Assembly: GCF_003814705.1 (NCBI RefSeq)
Contig: NZ_RKRA01000001.1
Coordinates: forward strand, 1,488,001 to 1,552,000
Direction: 5' to 3'
DNA: 64,000 bases
From: Georgenia muralis
Lineage (GTDB): Bacteria > Actinomycetota > Actinomycetes > Actinomycetales > Actinomycetaceae
The position numbers were made by a program, and so were the translations under genes. Each line of letters begins with the position of its first letter. Within the stretch, counting starts at the first letter, position 1. Of this stretch, positions 61,600 to 64,000 are shown piece by piece. Below the pieces are notes generated by a model. The model was not told the DNA's origin and made no database searches. It was given only the letters and a program-made list of their open reading frames with translations.

Positions 61600-63450
61600 A
61601 TGTCCCGTCCCGGACCCGCCCACCGCGTCGACGTCGACGCCGTCGCCACGATCGAGGAGTACCTGGACCGGTCCGACTGGCGGGTCAACGCCAACGCCAA
61701 CCAGGGCTACTCCCTCGGCGGGATGATGCTCAACACCTCGGGCAAGGTCATCGCCAACTACTGGCTCTCGGAGGTCTACGCGCCCGACGCCGGCGCCGCG
61801 CACCGCGAGGGCGACCTCCACATCCACGACCTCGACATGTTCGCCGGCTACTGCGCCGGCTGGTCGCTGCGCAACCTCCTCGAGCAGGGCTTCAACGGCA
61901 TCCCGGGCCAGATCTCCTCGGGCCCCGCCCGCCACCTGTCCTCCGCCCTGGGCCAGATGGTCAACTTCCTCGGCACGCTGCAGAACGAGTGGGCGGGCGC
62001 GCAGGCGTTCTCCTCCTTCGACACCTACCTCGCCCCCTTCGTCCGCCTGGAGTCCCTGACCTACGACCAGGTCCACCAGCTCGTCCAGGAGTTCGTCTTC
62101 AACCTCAACATCCCCTCGCGGTGGGGCACGCAGACCCCGTTCACCAACCTCACGATGGACTGGACCTGCCCGGCGGACCTCGCCGACCAGACCCCGCTCA
62201 TCGGCGGGGAGCCGGTGGACTTCACCTACGGCGAGCTGCAGGCCGAGATGGACCTGCTCAACCGGGCCTTCATCGAGGTCATGTCCGACGGCGACGACGA
62301 CGGGCGGGCGTTCACGTTCCCGATCCCGACGTACAACATCACCAAGGACTTCGACTGGGACACCCCCAACGCCGACCGGCTCTTCGCGATGACCGCGAGG
62401 TACGGGCTGCCCTACTTCCAGAACTTCGTCAACTCCGAGCTCGACCCCGGCATGATCCGTTCGATGTGCTGCCGCCTCCAGCTGGACCTGCGCGAGCTGC
62501 TCAAGCGGGGCAACGGGCTGTTCGGCTCGGCGGAGCAGACCGGCTCGCTCGGCGTCGTGACGGTCAACATGGCCCGGCTCGGATACCTCCATGCCGCCGA
62601 CGAGGCCGGCCTGCTCGCCCGGCTCGACGAGCTCATGGAGATCGCCCGCGACACCCTCGAGCTCAAGCGCACGGTCATCCAGGAGCACATCGACGGCGGG
62701 CTGTTCCCCTACACGCGGCGCTACCTCGGGACGCTGGAGAACCACTTCTCCACGATCGGCGTCAACGGCATGAACGAGATGGTCCGCAACTTCTCCCTCG
62801 ACGCGTACGACATCACCGACCCTCGCGGGCACGCCCTGTGCGTGCGCGTGCTCGACCACGTCCGGACGCGGATGGTCGACTTCCAGGAGGGGACCGGGCA
62901 CCTCTACAACCTCGAGGCGACGCCGGCCGAGGGCACCACGTACCGCTTCGCCAAGGAGGACCACAAGCGGTTCCCCGGCATCGTCCAGGCCGGCACCGAG
63001 GAGAACCCCTACTACACGAACTCCTCGCAGCTGCCGGTGGGGTTCACCGACGACCCGTTCGAGGCGCTCGAGCGGCAGGAAGAGCTGCAGGCCAAGTACA
63101 CCGGCGGCACGGTGCTGCACCTCTACATGTCCGAGCAGATCTCCACGGCACAGGCGTGCAAGGAGATCGTGCGACGCTCGCTGAGCACGTTCCGCCTGCC
63201 GTACATCACCATCACACCGACGTTCTCGATCTGCCCGGCCCACGGCTACCTCGCCGGGGAGCACACCCGGTGCGAGCGGTGCGGGGCCGCGTGCGAGGTG
63301 TGGACGCGGGTGATGGGCTACTTCCGCCCCGTCTCCTCCTTCAACATCGGCAAGAAGGGCGAGTACGCCGAGCGGGAGATGTTCACCGAGGCCGCCACCG
63401 GCACGAGGTCGAGCGTCGCCGACCTTCGCGCACCGGAGCCGGCTGCGTGA
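61600..63450 (+). CDS. nrdD: anaerobic (class III) ribonucleoside-triphosphate reductase
   Basis: A 616-residue glycyl-radical ribonucleotide reductase for oxygen-free dNTP synthesis. Active-site Cys85 (FAGYCAGWS) and Cys290 (the thiyl-radical candidate, in SMCCRLQLD) are present. The C-terminal zinc ribbon has Cys545, 558, 561 and 565, and the glycyl radical residue is Gly573 in TRVMGYFRPV. The protein begins about 20 residues before the core, so the N-terminal ATP-cone of many NrdD proteins is missing; an in-frame stop at 61564 rules out an upstream extension. It overlaps nrdG by 4 bp and is controlled by paired NrdR boxes. Confidence 0.95.
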   Translation: MSRPGPAHRVDVDAVATIEEYLDRSDWRVNANANQGYSLGGMMLNTSGKVIANYWLSEVYAPDAGAAHREGDLHIHDLDMFAGYCAGWSLRNLLEQGFNGIPGQISSGPARHLSSALGQMVNFLGTLQNEWAGAQAFSSFDTYLAPFVRLESLTYDQVHQLVQEFVFNLNIPSRWGTQTPFTNLTMDWTCPADLADQTPLIGGEPVDFTYGELQAEMDLLNRAFIEVMSDGDDDGRAFTFPIPTYNITKDFDWDTPNADRLFAMTARYGLPYFQNFVNSELDPGMIRSMCCRLQLDLRELLKRGNGLFGSAEQTGSLGVVTVNMARLGYLHAADEAGLLARLDELMEIARDTLELKRTVIQEHIDGGLFPYTRRYLGTLENHFSTIGVNGMNEMVRNFSLDAYDITDPRGHALCVRVLDHVRTRMVDFQEGTGHLYNLEATPAEGTTYRFAKEDHKRFPGIVQAGTEENPYYTNSSQLPVGFTDDPFEALERQEELQAKYTGGTVLHLYMSEQISTAQACKEIVRRSLSTFRLPYITITPTFSICPAHGYLAGEHTRCERCGAACEVWTRVMGYFRPVSSFNIGKKGEYAEREMFTEAATGTRSSVADLRAPEPAA

Positions 63451-64000
63451 CCGCGACGCTGACCGGGACCAGGAGGGGCGGGTCCGCGGCCGTGGCCCGC
63501 CCCTCGGGGCCGACGCGCGCGGACGACCTGCAGGTGGCGGGCCTGTCGCGGCTCTCCACCGTGGACTGGCCCGGCCGGCTCGCCGCGACGGTGTTCCTCC
63601 AGGGCTGCCCGTGGGACTGCGTCTACTGCCACAACGCCGACCTCATCGCCCCGCGCACCCCCGGCAGCATCCCCTGGGCGGAGGTGATGAGGTTCCTGGC
63701 CCGGCGCCGCGGGCTGCTCGACGCCGTCGTCCTCTCCGGCGGGGAGGCCACCCGCCAGCCGGGGCTGGTCTCCGCCGTCACCGAGGTGCGCGCGCTCGGC
63801 CTCGGTGTCGGCCTGCACACCGCGGGGGCCTACCCGCGCCGTCTCGCCGACGTCCTGCCGCTGGTGGACTGGGTCGGCCTGGACGTCAAGGCGCTGCCGG
63901 AGGACTACCCGGCTCTCGTGCGCCGGGCCGGCTCGGGAGCAACCGCCTGGGAGTCCCTCGACCTGGTGCTCGCGGCCGGTGTCGACCACGAGGTCCGCAC
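63447..64000 (+). CDS. nrdG: anaerobic ribonucleotide reductase-activating protein (5' part)
   Basis: The first 184 or so residues of a radical-SAM activase; it runs off the window's right edge. The 4Fe-4S motif CPWDCVYC (CxxxCxxC) follows VFLQG, and VLSGGEAT is the SAM-binding GGE motif. VDWVGLDVKAL is typical of the family. It generates the glycyl radical on NrdD. The GTG at 63447 overlaps the nrdD stop (GTGA). The first 30 residues (Thr/Arg/Gly-rich) are an unconserved extension before LSTVDWPGRLAATVF. Confidence 0.92.
   Translation, partial: MTATLTGTRRGGSAAVARPSGPTRADDLQVAGLSRLSTVDWPGRLAATVFLQGCPWDCVYCHNADLIAPRTPGSIPWAEVMRFLARRRGLLDAVVLSGGEATRQPGLVSAVTEVRALGLGVGLHTAGAYPRRLADVLPLVDWVGLDVKALPEDYPALVRRAGSGATAWESLDLVLAAGVDHEVR

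Overview
The window is very GC-rich, with strong third-position GC bias, short intergenic gaps, many GTG starts and many 4-bp ATGA/GTGA gene overlaps. Gene content (13E12-type DUF222/HNH protein, SigK/RskA-like pair, bifunctional PutA, RecCBD, MecA_N-type penicillin-binding protein) points to a high-GC Actinomycetota chromosome, probably Micrococcales (Cellulomonas/Georgenia-like). That placement is inference from gene families, not a search. nrdD/nrdG suggest a facultative anaerobe. I saw no rRNA or tRNA gene, CRISPR array, insertion sequence, prophage or plasmid origin.

Layout. 1-5.7 kb: end of a TIM-barrel sugar isomerase gene, a 13E12 HNH protein followed by a degenerate 18-bp repeat array, a membrane protein plus PspA-like pair, a membrane protein and an SRPBCC protein. 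5.9-13.5 kb: a thioredoxin-reductase-like flavoprotein lacking its CxxC and fused to a receiver-like domain, an ABC exporter pair, a Mut7-C RNase, an MFS transporter and a DUF4870 protein. 13.7-18.1 kb: an octanucleotide tandem repeat, then putA and a GntR regulator. 18.2-27 kb: TauE/SafE transporter, secreted subtilase, hemerythrin-like protein, metH. 27.2-31.3 kb: DUF4234 protein, lipoprotein PBP, a repeat cluster and an unknown protein. 31.3-36 kb: anti-sigma/sigma pair, a duplicated four-His lipoprotein and two paralogous diiron-desaturase-like proteins. 36.2-42.5 kb: EEP-fold hydrolase, ThuA-like protein, SWIM-SNF2 helicase, an HEPN/MNT toxin-antitoxin pair and a lipoprotein. 42.7-52 kb: recC-recB-recD plus a translationally coupled lipoprotein. 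52-56.3 kb: TetR with a divergent SnoaL/SDR pair, a NERD-helicase and an ASCH protein. 56.3-60.5 kb: idonate/gluconate locus with its GntR repressor and tandem operators. 60.6-64 kb: endonuclease IV, then nrdD-nrdG behind a pair of NrdR boxes.

The most general signal is regulatory. About a dozen genes on both strands have a TANNNT-like -10 element exactly 6-7 bp upstream of the ATG or GTG, which is the geometry of leaderless transcripts; these elements also fix the start codons. The most promising candidate for an undescribed system is the 31.3-36 kb block. It holds an ECF sigma/anti-sigma pair, a lipoprotein made of two tandem domains with four conserved His each, and a catalytic-looking plus ligand-depleted pair of desaturase-fold proteins. 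That these genes work together is inference from proximity only.
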